In this document: piece by piece, positions 35,301-47,442 of the stretch | How positions within the stretch are numbered: position 1 is the first letter of the stretch | Layout of the letters: the number at the start of each line of letters is the position of its first letter | Assembly: GCA_008921705.1 (NCBI GenBank) | Contig: VFFE01006702.1 | Location: 434,001 to 498,000, forward strand | Direction of reading: 5' to 3' | Length of the DNA stretch: 64,000 bases | From: Burhinus oedicnemus | Taxonomy: Eukaryota; Chordata; Aves; Charadriiformes; Burhinidae | Notes under the pieces: generated by a model | The model's input: only the letters and a program-made list of their open reading frames with translations | Databases searched by the model: none | What the model was told of the DNA's origin: nothing | Made by a program: the position numbers and the translations under genes

Positions 35301-38267
35301 CTTAACTTCTTGCCAACAGTATGGCATAATTTGGTGGACATTGCATCACTATGATGGCTTTCAAGTCTTGCCAGCTTACTGAAATGTTTTAAACCTTGTT
35401 CCAAAATTGTATTTCCTTTAAAAAATAAAGGGAATGAAGTAAAAAAAAAAATCCCTGCCCTTAGGATTGTGACGTTATTTTAAATTACAAAATCAAAAGC
35501 ACCAAGTTCAGTAACCTCGACAATTACATATCTTCAACAACATGAAGTTACTGCACCAGGTGCAGTACGAATTGCTTTTGTTTTTCTTGCTAACAGATGA
35601 ATTATGTCATCTAAGAACTGCCCTGAGTTAATGACAGATTGAGTTATATCACCTCTGGGAAGCATTGCACTACTGGGATTCCCAACCCTTTCCACAAAAC
35701 TAGAGGAAGCTCAGCAGCTATTCCACATCTTTACAGAAAGCACACTGTTTCTTTTCCTGGCTTTTGCAGAAAGTAAGTGGACTTTGAGCAGCCCAGATGC
35801 TAGAGGAATTTACTTACAAAGCCAGACTGAGAAACAATGATGCCATTCTTTTTATTATGTTAAAGCTACTGTTCTACACAACCCTTCTCAGCCCACATCA
35901 TATCATTACAGACTCCCCTATGCTGACAGAGAAGAGATATCTTTCCTGAGGGTCACTTTTCTCTTAGGAGCCAGAAGGGTCTACCAGTCTTGCGGTGCCT
36001 TCCCATGAACAGCAGGTAGGAGAAGCCTGTGACTCAGAAGAAGGCACCTTCTGGTTTATGTGCTCACACCTCTGAAAAGGAATGCCTTTCCTGAATATGC
36101 ATCCTCTGTAGAAGTCTGTCTGGACCCAGAACATAAGAAAATAGAGAGTCCACTTCTATTGCTGTGTTCAAAATCAATAAGTGGAAGAAACTGAAGAACA
36201 CAATTTCTAAAAGGCCAGTGTGAACCGCTTTGATTAGACTACATTGGCACTGACTCTATCCCTCCTCCCAAAACTGTCCTGCAAACATGCCTCTGCCTCA
36301 TCTGCCACGAGTTATAACAAACCACATCAGCATCCTCCCTGTCTCACAGACACCCCATGACAGGGATATGATTAATTTATATAAAGAGAAATCTCAGGGT
36401 CAGAATCCCAGTTCTTACTGGTTTTGTTTTGCAAACTAGCACAGACAGATAGTTTTCTACATATGACAGAAATGACCTCTTCTTTGAGTATGTTGATGTC
36501 CAAAATTCAAGCTGTTGTAGGCCTACTGGTAGCTTTGTAGAAGGAAATTAACTTTCACAAAAAAAAAACAAAACAAAACAAAACCCAATGTGGAGTCTAT
36601 CACATCAAAATACTCTGCCTTAAATCAGGCAATTAACCTACTTTTTACTCAGTCAGAACTAGCTGGAATGTGTCCAGGTGGGCTGGATGCCTGGGCTCGA
36701 CACAAGCTGTCTCTGCTAAGTTCGGTACCCAGGATTTCCCACTGACAGAGTTACTTTGTGCTAGCGCTGCAAGTGACAGGTGTACACACCTTTCTGAAGC
36801 AGAACCAGAGGGTGGCTAGTCGCTTACCGGTTCTGTACTTCCCCAGCTGCACCATCAACATGTCATTCTTTTCTGAAAAATTGTCAAAGTAGTAGCTTTG
36901 TACCGGATCTGTGTTTTTTGCAGAGCACCTCCCATTCTCTGAAATGTGCCTCTTGGATCTGGTGGCAGTTTTGTGATGAGAACGGAGAAAAACTTTCCCT
37001 CTAAAATGTGCGACTCCCAACCCAACAATGATGATCAACCTTTTATGTCTCAGTGCATCATGCACAAACTAATTACACTGAGTACTTATGTGCTGCTTTA
37101 TCCCTTCATCTTGCAGTTGTTCTTGCAGCAAGTTGCACAAGGAGCCCTCGAGGGTGTGAGGCTCTAGTACATGAAGAGAACACATTCATCTGCCCAGTCT
37201 TTCAAGGGCAGCTTTCATTCTCACAGCACGTGTGGTTTCTGTGGGGGCTGGTATCTTTGGGTTTTGTTCTGATATTACTGAAGAACATAATCTATTCTCA
37301 TGTTTTTCACTTGTTTACTGACCGTTTGCAAGTGGCAGTGATGGGAAAGGGGAAATACATGGGGGCAGAAATCACAGATACAGTCACAACTTGGAATGAA
37401 TTTGAGACCGAATGGAAACATCCATGGGGTGCCCTAGAGGGAGACTGCTCTTCTAGTGATGGCAGTCCTCTGAGGCAAAGCGTTTCACATTTATTTTCTC
37501 TTCTGCCTTTCTCTCTACAGATTTTCTTCAAATAGTGACTTGCCTTTTTCTGAATGGGATCCTGTAACCAGAGCCCTCTCAGTGAAGGAAAAGAGCTGTC
37601 AGTTATCTTCCTGTCTTTAATAAAGCTAGGCTAATAAACTATTAATATTCCCTACTCTAATTAATTGCCTGGAATTTATGGGACACATGGTATTTACAGC
37701 ATATCACTTACTTTGCTGCCATGTTAATGGTATACTGTGAAAACTAAAATAAAAAGGAGACAGAAGTATTTTACAGGTAGCAGCACGAAAATGAAAACAA
37801 GCTCTTGCCACATAGTGGAATGTTGACATTTGCTGAGGACCATCCAAGATCAGTTTCAGGCCCCATTTTTCTATTCTTGTTAAAAAGTGTGGTGTGGATT
37901 GCAACAGCACAGTTGCAACTAGATACACGCAGAGGAAACTATAAATTCCAGTCTACGACTACCATGATGAAATTTAGGAATGATGCGGTTTAGAAAATAA
38001 TTTTTTTTTAAAAACATTCTGATTCAATATAGTTTCTTTCTGTCTTCCGGTCTTGACACAGTTCAGTAATATGTTTGTTGTGAGATATTCAAGAAAGAAT
38101 AGGCAAATCACAAAGAAGGGAAAGAAGGCAATCAATGAAGGCGATCTATATCTCATTCACATTGTTGAATAAATAATAGCAGAGGGGGTCTAAAATTAGA
38201 TTTGAGAAGAAACCTGAACTAGTCCAAACATGGGCTGATGCACGTCTCCACTCCAACTAGCATACTG
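32396..38267. other. Unique non-coding sequence
   Basis: No gene is seen. An A run lies at 35441-35451 and an A10(CAAAA)3 tract at 36559-36584. The 160-codon plus-strand reading at 37053-37535 contains one hydrophobic stretch, but it overlaps other readings and resembles no known protein. Confidence 0.6.
36559..36584 (+). repeat. A-rich (CAAAA)n simple repeat
   Basis: Ten A followed by three imperfectly spaced CAAAA-type units. Low complexity. Confidence 0.9.
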
Positions 38268-38325
38268 GAAGAATCAGATTCTCAGCTGGGGTAGATTGAC
38301 TGAAATCAATGGTGCCTTCCTGCTG
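38268..38325. repeat. Ancient palindromic repeat relic
   Basis: GAATCAGATTCTCAGCTGGG, GTAGATTGACTGAAATCAATGG follow the order of half of an old palindromic sauropsid repeat. Its better copies read 'gaatctggccctcagctgg', 'gtaaattg', '...attgaagtcaatgg'. The second half is not evident. Assigned from memory of the pattern. Confidence 0.5.
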
Positions 38326-39182
38326 CTTGCTTGGTTCCTCCTGGCTGGGCCAGAGATGCTTATGCCGGGTCGGGGGAAGAGGTGTTGATCTTGCAAACCA
38401 CTCACTTCTGGAGAGACTGACCAGTTTTAGGTGACGTCTATTTGCAAGAGCTGCTCAGTGTGTTGCAGGAGCGAGCCTTGCCAGCCCATTACCGAACCAC
38501 GAGGAGGGAAGACAGATCCTCAGGTTTGCCATGCAAAGCTGCCCTCCATGCACTGCTTCTTGATACACAACAAGATGGGGTTGCTAGCTGACCACAGGTA
38601 TTCCCCATTCCTAGTCCCAGGTGAAGAAGGAGCATAAGGAAGACACCAGTTGAGCCTGGATCTTGCAAATTCAAAACAAAGATCTGTGGTCTTCTGCAGA
38701 AAGAAATGGGAACCAGCCTGGCATGTCTCTCCGCAATTAAGAAGCAATGAATGTAGTGTGAGCTATGTAAGCAGTGCTAGCTTGAGGTCTACCCCACTGA
38801 ATTTGAAGATTAAATAGCATTAAGGTATGCCACCAAAAATGCAGCCTTGCTGACTGATCACGTCTGCTTCAGCATCTGCTTAGGAAGTGCTAGACACAGC
38901 TCCCTCTTTAGATGCAAACTGCTCATTTGTTATAAAAGCCCAAACCACACAATGTGAACACTATGCATCACCTCTCCAAAATCCTTTAACAGCTACCCCC
39001 TAAACAGTCATTTTACCTGGCTGTTTGGTGAGGGTTTTGCATTCCTCATCTCTCTGAAGGGGAGCAGATCTCTGGGTTACAGCCCTACCCTTATCTCATT
39101 TATCAATCTGGCTCAAACCATGGAGCTTAACTGTGTGGAACACCTGAAAGGGACGTCCTTCCATGCAGCTGTGACCAGTGAT
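38326..39182. other. Unique non-coding sequence
   Basis: No gene, repeat family or regulatory signal recognised. Confidence 0.6.
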
Positions 39183-39217
39183 TGATGGGACTCAGAACAG
39201 CTTTCTGAGTCCCATCA
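39183..39217. other. Perfect 15-bp hairpin
   Basis: Arms 39183-39197 (TGATGGGACTCAGAA) and 39203-39217 are exact reverse complements, separated by the 5-base loop CAGCT. A perfect 15-bp stem with so short a loop is unlikely by chance in 64 kb. It may be a recent template-switch inversion or a cruciform. No following T-run or gene suggests a terminator. Confidence 0.95.
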
Positions 39218-40145
39218 GAAAGTGCACCCAGAACCAATGCATTGTCATCCACCCAAAGACACGCTCATGCAGAAGAAGCAGTTAAAAACAGCAGAAGTTC
39301 ATGCATCCCTGATCTTACCTAAACTTTGTACGTTCCTTGCAAATTCAGAAACCAGACATATCCCCCACTTCTGGGTTGGGAGATACAAGTAACCCTCCTC
39401 ATCCTCTTGCCTGTTGCTCGGTCTCCCCAGAAGCAGCTGACTCTCCTCTCCTTCCCTTGACCATCAGATGTTGGAGGCTTTGGCTCTTGGATCTGCCTGT
39501 TGTCTTTGGGTCTGCTAACCCGCCTGGGGTTTCACAGACAGGGGCTGACTGATCCTTCCCTATTGTTCATTTGAGGAATCAGTACCTTCCCTGGATATGT
39601 CTTATCACTAGCCATCGTTTCTTTTCCTGCTTTTGCACTGCTTAAAAGTAACTTTGATGGATTTCATACAGGTAATGGGACATTCCAGAATTATCACTAA
39701 GTAAATAATTGCTGATTTTTTTAAATTGGTTCCTGAGGTAAGAAATCCAAGAAAATTACAGTTTGGGGCCAAATGTTGATATAACCCCTAAAAATCAGTG
39801 CCTTCTTTAAACAGAAGGTGGCTTTTGGTTATGACACTGAAGTGAGATGCAGTAAACTGGAGCTGATATTCCTTCTCCTGATTGATAGCAGGACATGAAA
39901 TTTGGTTCCCGTCACCATGTATCCATGAAGGAGTGACTGATGTCTAAAACCCTTGTGAACGTTATCTTTAAAGTCTCCAAAATACCAAAGTTCATGTTTG
40001 CAACAATTTTTCCTTCATTTTCAATTGCTTGACATGATTTGCTGAGTTTGACCCCAACTTGCAAACAAATTCAGATCAAGTGAGAATGCGTTTTTTTCTG
40101 AAAACACCATCAGGTCTACATATAATATTGAAGCATTAAGATTAT

Positions 40146-40172
40146 ACGTGTTCCACGTGTCCCACGTGTCCC
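40146..40172 (+). repeat. 9-bp tandem triplet with two CACGTG E-boxes
   Basis: ACGTGTTCC, ACGTGTCCC, ACGTGTCCC in tandem. The junctions create two canonical CACGTG boxes (40154-40159 and 40163-40168) exactly one turn-like 9-bp period apart, plus a TACGTG variant at the left. CACGTG is the binding core of bHLH factors such as USF, MYC/MAX and CLOCK/BMAL1 families. Function here is not shown. Confidence 0.85.
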
Positions 40173-40593
40173 AAAAAGAAAGCTTTTGAAAGGCACAGAT
40201 GGTAGCTGGGCACCCAACTGGCATTTGTGCTTTTACAAATCCTCTTATTGATGGGCTAATCAATAACGACAAAACTTTCTGAGAAAGAGCAGTAAATAAA
40301 CCCATTAATCCCTCTTCAGTATAATTGCACAGAAGGTCACATCACTTTATCTATGTCTGAGTGAAGAGGAAGAAAAAAATAGCTCAGATGGGGAAGGCAG
40401 CCCTGGAAAGGACGGACAGAGGGCTGGCCATCTCTTGCTCTACCTCTTCCCGTGCACCCGAGAGCTTCCGACCTTCTGGAAGCTTTAAAGTTCGATGCTC
40501 CTTTTGCCAAACCAGTCATGTTTACAAGCATTGTTCGTTTCTGAGTTTCCCATAATTTGGATGTATCAATCAGCTTAATCCCCATTTTGGTGT

Positions 40594-40611
40594 TTGGTTG
40601 GTTGGTTGGTT
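40594..40611 (+). repeat. (TTGG)n simple repeat
   Basis: Four tandem TTGG units, followed by a short T-run. Confidence 0.9.
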
Positions 40612-42240
40612 TTTTTCAGTGGGAAAACCCTCTCGCTGCTGGCCGTGGAGTCAGCAGCTGGACAGAGCTCGCCGGAGGGATGGCTCCCCAGGCTCCCAAG
40701 AAATAGTATCAGAAACAACACATTTTGGGCCAGTGGCCTGGGAGGAGGATTGGGAGAGGTCAAGGAAAAGGCTGTGGTTGAGAAGGGCTGAAAAAATAGG
40801 AAATGAAAAACAAGAAAGTCCTCAATGTTTTTATCAGTTTGTGTACAAAACCTAAAGTTTAGGAGCCAGACTTAATTTTTTGATTGAAAAAGATGGAAAT
40901 GACTCATAAGACTGAAAAAATAAAACCCTTTAAAAAGAAGAAGCACCTCAAAACAATGTTTGTCTGATTAGATTGGGTGTCTAAATAGAAACAGGAATTA
41001 CACAAAGAAATCAGCAGAGCAGTGTCACTAACACAGAGCCAGAGAGAGTCGATTTCTAACCAGGTATCTGCTTCCTCTGGCCGAAGGACTTTGGATTGAT
41101 TATAATGGATTACTAAAATGTGTGGCAAGTTCATTACTGTCAAAGGGAGTGGATAACTCTCGAACAGTGCAGATATTTTATTTATGAGTGAATAAAAGAA
41201 TTTTATAGCTGCCTATCACTAATCTCCAGTGCTGGAATGGAGTAAAATCAATTCAAAGTTAAAACAAAGAGAAAGATTTGTGGGAGAGGGAAGGGTTTTC
41301 ATAACCTCGTTTTGCTTTGTTTGTTATTATTTTTGTCCTTCGGTTTGTTTCTGCTGACTTCGATTTCTCTGGTTTTATTTGCGATTTAAAGGCAAACTGA
41401 AGTGTAACAAACAGACAGGCTTTAATAAAGAGATGTGCAGTGTCTCTGATGTATTTGAGGGAACCTTTGCTGCTTGTGGTTTTGTATATGGTTATGGTAA
41501 ATAACTATCATGCTGATTTTTGTGGTCTGGCCTTTGTTGTGAGTATTCGACCACTGGAGACTCATTTAACCTAACTAACCCAAACCTGTGCCCAGCCTCA
41601 AACTAACACCACCACAAAAGCTGGAAAACCCCAGCCAACTCCCAGCCACAGCAGAAGAGAGCACCCCAGGAACGGCCCCCGGCAAGAAGGTGTCTGGTCT
41701 TGGGGCTGGAGCTGTTGCTGTCAGTGCACATCAGGGAGGGCGGCCATGACAAGGCCTGGCGGCGGAGGGCCTCGTTATGCCTCAGGTTTGTCACTGCGAG
41801 ATCCCCCTTTCCCCATGGCTGGTTCCTGCCGGCTCACTTAATAAATGAGCCCAAATGGGAGACGGGATGACAGGGCTGAGGCCCTGAGCACAGCTCGCTG
41901 TACCTCACAGGGGGATAGCCTTGACAGGGGGCACTCAACCCGAACTGACATGGCGGGCGAGACTGAGTGTCCCTGTCTTGGTACGCACCTCAAAAGCACC
42001 AGCCTCTGGGCCTGGGGGGGGCCTTCGCTGAGCCTGACTTCACTCTTCTTGGAGAAATTAGTTTTGAGCTTACTCCCCTGGCAAAACGAAATTAAGAGGA
42101 CGCAAACCAGACAGTAAGCTCCCTTCAGAATATTCCCTTTAAGGTACGAAAAGTTTGTGCGTTCTGTTGATCACTACCAGAAAAAGACCCTACCTGAAAC
42201 TTTTCCCCTGTTGGCCTGTAAAGATGCTCCATAATATAAA

Positions 42241-42357
42241 TACATCTATAAAGAGACGTATATACATACACACATATCAATGAGATATATACATATATAG
42301 TTCTCTATATATGCATATATATGTGTATACATACATGGGCACACACACACACTTATA
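42241..42357 (+). repeat. Compound TA/CA microsatellite
   Basis: Imperfect runs of TATA, CATA and ATGTGTA words end in a clean CACACACACACAC run at about 42340-42352. It is a typical interrupted vertebrate dinucleotide microsatellite and likely length-polymorphic. Confidence 0.9.
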
Positions 42358-45300
42358 TTACAGCCGAGAACAATAACTGCGGCAATGCATTTTTTTTTTG
42401 CAAAAGGTGAAAAACCCAGCTGGAAGTGTAATAAAACACAAATGACATGCACAGGGTGGGGGGAAATTTCTCTGAAATTTCACTGAACTTTCTAGGGGGA
42501 TGTCAGTCAGGGACATATGCAAGCAGTGAACCACAAAGTCAGAAGCACAGCATTAGCAGGAAAAGGAACTCTCTGGGCAGAGTTCCTTCAGAGCGTGACA
42601 TTTATGATTCATCTGACTATAAATTTGTGTCCATCTGAAGACAAGATTTTTTTTTTTCTTTTCCTGTGGAAATTTCTCACATAACATAAGCCTTGTTGGC
42701 TTACAGCAAACAAAGAGTAAGTTTTTGACTTACACTTTTTGGGAGACTGGTTTCCTGATAAACACAGATGTTTTCCAGGAGGGCAGCTGACTTCTAAAAT
42801 AGATTCAATGCAGTTAGGTTGTTTGCTGAAAAACAGTGACAAACAATTTTCTGAATTATATTTAATGAAAAGGAATGATGTTAGGGCTCTAGAAACAACA
42901 GGTAATGAAAAATGCCATCTTCTGACACTGTTTTCCTTTTTGTTTTCATTCTTCCTCTTACTTAAATGTCATCAGGCAAGCTAGAGCATCTTTCTAGGGG
43001 GTTTGATTGATAACGAGAGAAGATGTGCAGAGAACAACGGTTAACACTGTACTGACTGTAGAGTGATAAATCAAGGCGTGAGGTCATGTCAAGTCTGATT
43101 TCCTCCACTTGTCCTGCAACATTACCTGTAGCTCAAGCTTGATTCAAGTATCTATTTTTTTCTTATGTGGTGGTGTTTTTCCTCTCTTCCTCTTTCTTAT
43201 GGTCTTTTCCTTTCCTCAAGTCAGGTGGAAAGAGATGGAGATAGGGTTTCCCAAGATAGAGGGTGGCAGGTAAGAGAAATGTTCACTGTGCTGTGAGCCA
43301 ATCGCTCAAAGTAAAAGAGACACCAGCTGTTGAGAGGAGCAAGGAGCAAACACTTAGTGAGGCCTCAAAAAGGACCAGAAGATTTCCTAGGGACAAGAAA
43401 TGGCTGTACAATTGAAAAAGACATAAAGTTAATGGCAGGACGCTCAAACCAAAACCCCATCTGCAGACACTGTGGGCAGGTGGGAAGATGGGTATAAACA
43501 CTTCTAATTTCCTGCTTGGCCACTTCTGTTTATTTATTTACAAATACACATATCCTTGCTTATAACCTCCCTTCTTAGTAGTTTTGTAATTTCATCCTTC
43601 TTTGAGGAGTTCTATATAAGGAGAAGATAGACATCCCAGAGCTCTGGCTGACTCAGATCCTGTCACACCACTTTTCTTCTCAGCTTCCAGAAAGAAAAAA
43701 CAGAACAGTTTACCCTAGCTCTTCCGGTCTCCTCTGCAGAGTGCAGGTCTGCTCCTGAGCCCAGCCATTCCTCTCCCATGTTCACCTGTTTTCCTCATCC
43801 CACTCTTTGTGCACAGCCCCTTTCATTCTTTCTCTTCCAGCTGTTAATAAGTGAGACTGGGAATGCATATGAGCAACTGGCCCACAGAGAAACCTGTTGA
43901 ACTGAGGCTAAAATTTCCCTTCAGGGAGCCAGGGGAGGGTTGGTTTTATTTTTTCACTTACAAGAAAGGAGAGACAGAAGCCAGCGAAGGAAGCCAGTGC
44001 AGCTGGCAAAGGAGGAATTAGTCTGATGGAAAATATACTTTCTTCCCCTCCTCAGTTTTATAAAACTGACCAAAAGGCCAAGCCAGGCTATGAAAACTGA
44101 GAAACTCGAACTGTACTAAATATATATCTTTTTTCTCAGTTCTTCTCCAGAGTTGAGCCAAGTCGTGGAGCCGGTGGCAGCCGTACTGAAACAGAGGTGG
44201 AGACAATCAACAACACAGTGCAAGCAAACCACATTCTTCCTCTGTCATTGCTGAGGGGCATGCAGAGAGATGATAGCTGCAGAGTGATGATGATTTCTTC
44301 CTGTTGGGAAAGAAATCATGAACAGAGAGCTCGGTATTTGTTTTATGACATTTGTTTATCTTGCATTACATACATCTGTGTATCTTTGAGCAGAAGTAGC
44401 TGCAAATAGCCCCAGACACCAATGCGTAGTTTTCAGGAAACAGCAGCATGAGGAACTGAGTTCTGTGAGACAGCGAGAGGGAGTAAACTCCCTTGCTGTC
44501 TGCCATAGATTTGCTCTTGTTGCTAGAAATCAAACAACAGCAGAATCATTCCCCTCGGTGTTGCACATTTGTTGCACCTGAGAGCGAGACACCGAAGCCG
44601 TGCCATGGAGTCAGAGGTTAGGACTAGGCAGAAGGGCCAGCTGGATGGTGAAAGGCTTTTGGAGAATCAAGAAACATTTTTTTCTAAATACTCAACTCAT
44701 TACCTGAAATATCAAGAAGGAGCCCTCGCTCTTGTATCCCATGACAGCATTAGATGATTCATCCAGTTTTCTGTCCAATGTCCAGCAATTTGCTTCCCGA
44801 CAGCTGTGGTGCACAAACTTCTCCAAATTCAGTGGACCATGGGCTTCACAGAGCCGTGCGGGAGAGCATTAGGAGCAAGCTGACAGCGTTACTGCTGGAG
44901 TTCATCAAAAGTGTGATGACAGTGCTTATTGTAGGAAAGTTTGGTAAACATGGCTTGTTTTGAATAGATTTCTCTCTTGGCATGGCTGGAATCTCTTTTC
45001 ATACAAAACAAGAAGCTTAGATGCATCAGATAAGAGTTTAGGAAGCACTTTTTCAAACCAAAATGTTTTACCTTTTGAGTAATAATGCTTTAAAATATTT
45101 TCTTGCTTCAGTTTTGTTATCTTGTATTGTATTACAGTTTTGCTATTCAGCACCCCAAATCTCTAAAGCCTGGCAAAATATAAAGAAACAAACTAACCAT
45201 GTCTGAGCACCTCTTTGGTTGTGCATTTAAATTTAGGTATTGTATAGAGTACTAAAGTGTGACATGTTTCTGTAACTGTCTTGGGTCCTTCCAAGAAATG

Positions 45301-45947
45301 GTAGATGGTGTTTCTAGATGAGCAAATTTAGATTCAAGTTCTGTAGAAAAGTTTTCCGCTGCTAGTTCATAGTTTCCACTAATCTGATGTTCACATGGAA
45401 GATGTCCTTCTCTGCATTTGCAAGATTATAAGGAAAGTAGTGGCAGCTTTATTTCATTTTATGTCTATGAAATATTTCTAGGGGAGCAATGTCACACTAT
45501 TCCATTTGCCTGGTACTTACAGCCTCAAGCTAATGCAATAGTCAATATCATCACACTTTATATGATAACTTGCTTAAATTCATACATGTGCTAAAGTGCT
45601 CTCCTGGTCTGAGGTGAGCCACCCTGAACCTCTGAAACAGAGAAGAATTTGTCTGACTCGTACAGCTACACTTTCATCTCATCTATCGATCATCTCATTT
45701 CTTCCATTTCACTTTCTCTGCTATGTTTCCCCTTAGACCTCCAATGTAAAACAACCCCAGGCAGTGCTAGTGGGAGAGGTCCCTGTTGTTTGGAAAACAG
45801 ACTGCATTTGCCATGCTTAAGTCCAGCTAAGCTGTAGCCACAACCACGATCTTCTGAACTGGGAAAATCTCTGAGGCAAAGCTCTATGGAGCTGACGTGG
45901 ATGGCTGGTGGGCTGAGTTACTACCTTTCACCAGCTTGCTTGGTGCG
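42358..45947. other. Unique non-coding sequence
   Basis: No gene is seen. T runs lie at 42390-42399 and 42647-42657. Short overlapping readings only. Confidence 0.6.
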
Positions 45948-45970
45948 CTCCCTCCCTCCCTCCCTCCCTC
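45948..45970 (+). repeat. (CCCT)n tract; G-quadruplex motif on minus strand
   Basis: Five CCC runs (45950-45968) are separated by single T. On the minus strand this reads GGGA repeats with 1-nt loops, a sequence type known to form very stable parallel quadruplexes. It is also an ordinary tetranucleotide microsatellite. Confidence 0.92.
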
Positions 45971-47084
45971 ATCTGGAGAACATGCTTTAAGTTCCCCATA
46001 AAAGATCAGTTGCAAAATCTTCTGACACGCTAGTAAATAATGGAATAGCTGGAATGAATCAGAGCCTTAGCTTACACTTTATTCACAGGGACTCTGCAAA
46101 ATCAAAGGGGCAAATTGATCTGACAACATCAAACTGCTCAGTGTACAACGTATTAAAATGAATTTCTTGTTAGCTGTTAGGAGCAGCATCTTGATTAGTA
46201 TCTCTGTACTGAATGTTTTCCTGGGCCTGTGCCAATGGTGCCTCGTTGTCTGATTTCGAAGGACTGTAATTGAGTGATAATTGCAAGTTCCTATTTTGAA
46301 CCAACACTATCTGCAAGCCCTGATAAACTTCATAACCATTTAGCTAGAAATCTGAGAACTCTAAACAATTTATTTACAAAGAAAGACACAGACGTCTCTT
46401 AACATACTACACCAATTGCCTGCCCTCCACCGCAAGGACAACATGTACATCGGCATTTGGATGGCGCCAATTAACAGCATGCTGCAGTTTGGGTTATTTT
46501 TTTTTTATTTTTAAATCCTTTTTCTCTCTTTGACATGGTCTACATTAGCCATTTGTACAAGCTTCTTCCTGCCTGCACAGTCAGAATAGTTTTGCGGTGG
46601 TTTTAGATTCATGAAGGCTAGTCAAGGTAATATCTGGTCTTAGCCACTTGGGATTTCTTGTGCTAAGTTCACTAAAGAGAAAACAAATTCTGAAGGGATA
46701 GGTAAAGACGAGGGACAATAAAGCACAATGTAGAAATGAAGAAAAGGGTTATTTAACTTATGGATGGGATGATGTCTGTTTTTCTGCTGATTTTCTCATT
46801 TGATTCTTAATGTCTCATCTGTCTCTGGAAGTGACATATTCAGAACTACATATTGGCTTGCCCCTTCACCTCAAAGCTTTGTAGAGATTAGTTTTCAGTG
46901 GTGGAGAAACAAATAGTAAAAAGAGACCTAAACACCTACTGCTGTACAGACCTACAATAGCAGTATATGCACCGTGCACATTGCATGTTGCATTCCTGCT
47001 GTACTTACTGGAGGTGTAACCCACACAGCTTGCCCCCAGGGCCAAGTTTTCAAAAACAGTGTTTCAGCAAAGTCCAAGAATGGT
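45971..47084. other. Unique non-coding sequence
   Basis: No gene is seen. A T-rich run lies at about 46497-46514. Confidence 0.6.
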
Positions 47085-47442
47085 AGAAAAAAAGGGCTGG
47101 AGGGGGCTAGGACTGTCACCTGCCTTGAAGACCTGTGTTATTCTTGACAGATACTTCTCCAGCCTGTTCTCTAAAGCCTCCAGAGATGATAGACCCACCC
47201 TGCTCAGATAAGCCCTCTTAGCGGTGAGTTGCCTTTAGTGTTTGGGAAAGCCTGTCTATGCTGAACCTGACCCTCCTGTTCTGCAACTACTGCCCACTCC
47301 CCTTCAATCTGCTATCCAAGACTGAAGAGGATGGTTTTATTCCTTTTGCAACAGCCCTTTTCATGCTAGATGGCAGTAATCCCTCCCTCTAGTCTTCTCT
47401 AGCAGAAACAACCCCAGACTTTCTGTGCTTTCCTCGCAGTCA
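47085..47442 (-). mobile_element. CR1 LINE 3'-end fragment (antisense)
   Basis: The plus strand shows CR1 antisense landmarks in order: GGGCTGGAGGGGGCTAGGAC, CTTCTCCAGCCTGTTCTCTA, AAGCCTCCAGAGATGATAGA, TGCTGAACCTGACCCTCCTG, TTCTGCAACTACTGCCCACT, TTTTGCAACAGCCCTTTTCA, CTCTAGTCTTCTCTAGCAGA and AACAACCCCAG. The match spans about 350 bp of the 3' end. Insertion is therefore on the minus strand; the copy is 5'-truncated and cannot encode protein. This and the copy at 27045 are the two clearest mobile elements in the window. Confidence 0.85.

Larger units (their letters stand above)
39218..42240. other. Unique non-coding sequence
   Basis: No gene is seen. It contains the triplicated 9-mer at 40146-40172 and a (TTGG)4-type run at 40594-40611. 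41600-42060 is GC-richer with short overlapping readings only. Confidence 0.6.

Noticed and set aside
37480..37534. Pyrimidine-rich tract ending in CAG, like a splice acceptor (TTTCTCTCTACAG)
   Set aside because: A stop codon follows within a few codons in the continuing frame and no matching donor or conserved exon can be seen. Such tracts are frequent by chance.
37053..37535. 160-codon reading with a hydrophobic stretch that could be a membrane segment
   Set aside because: One hydrophobic run in T-rich DNA is expected by chance. There is no homology, and no conserved context.
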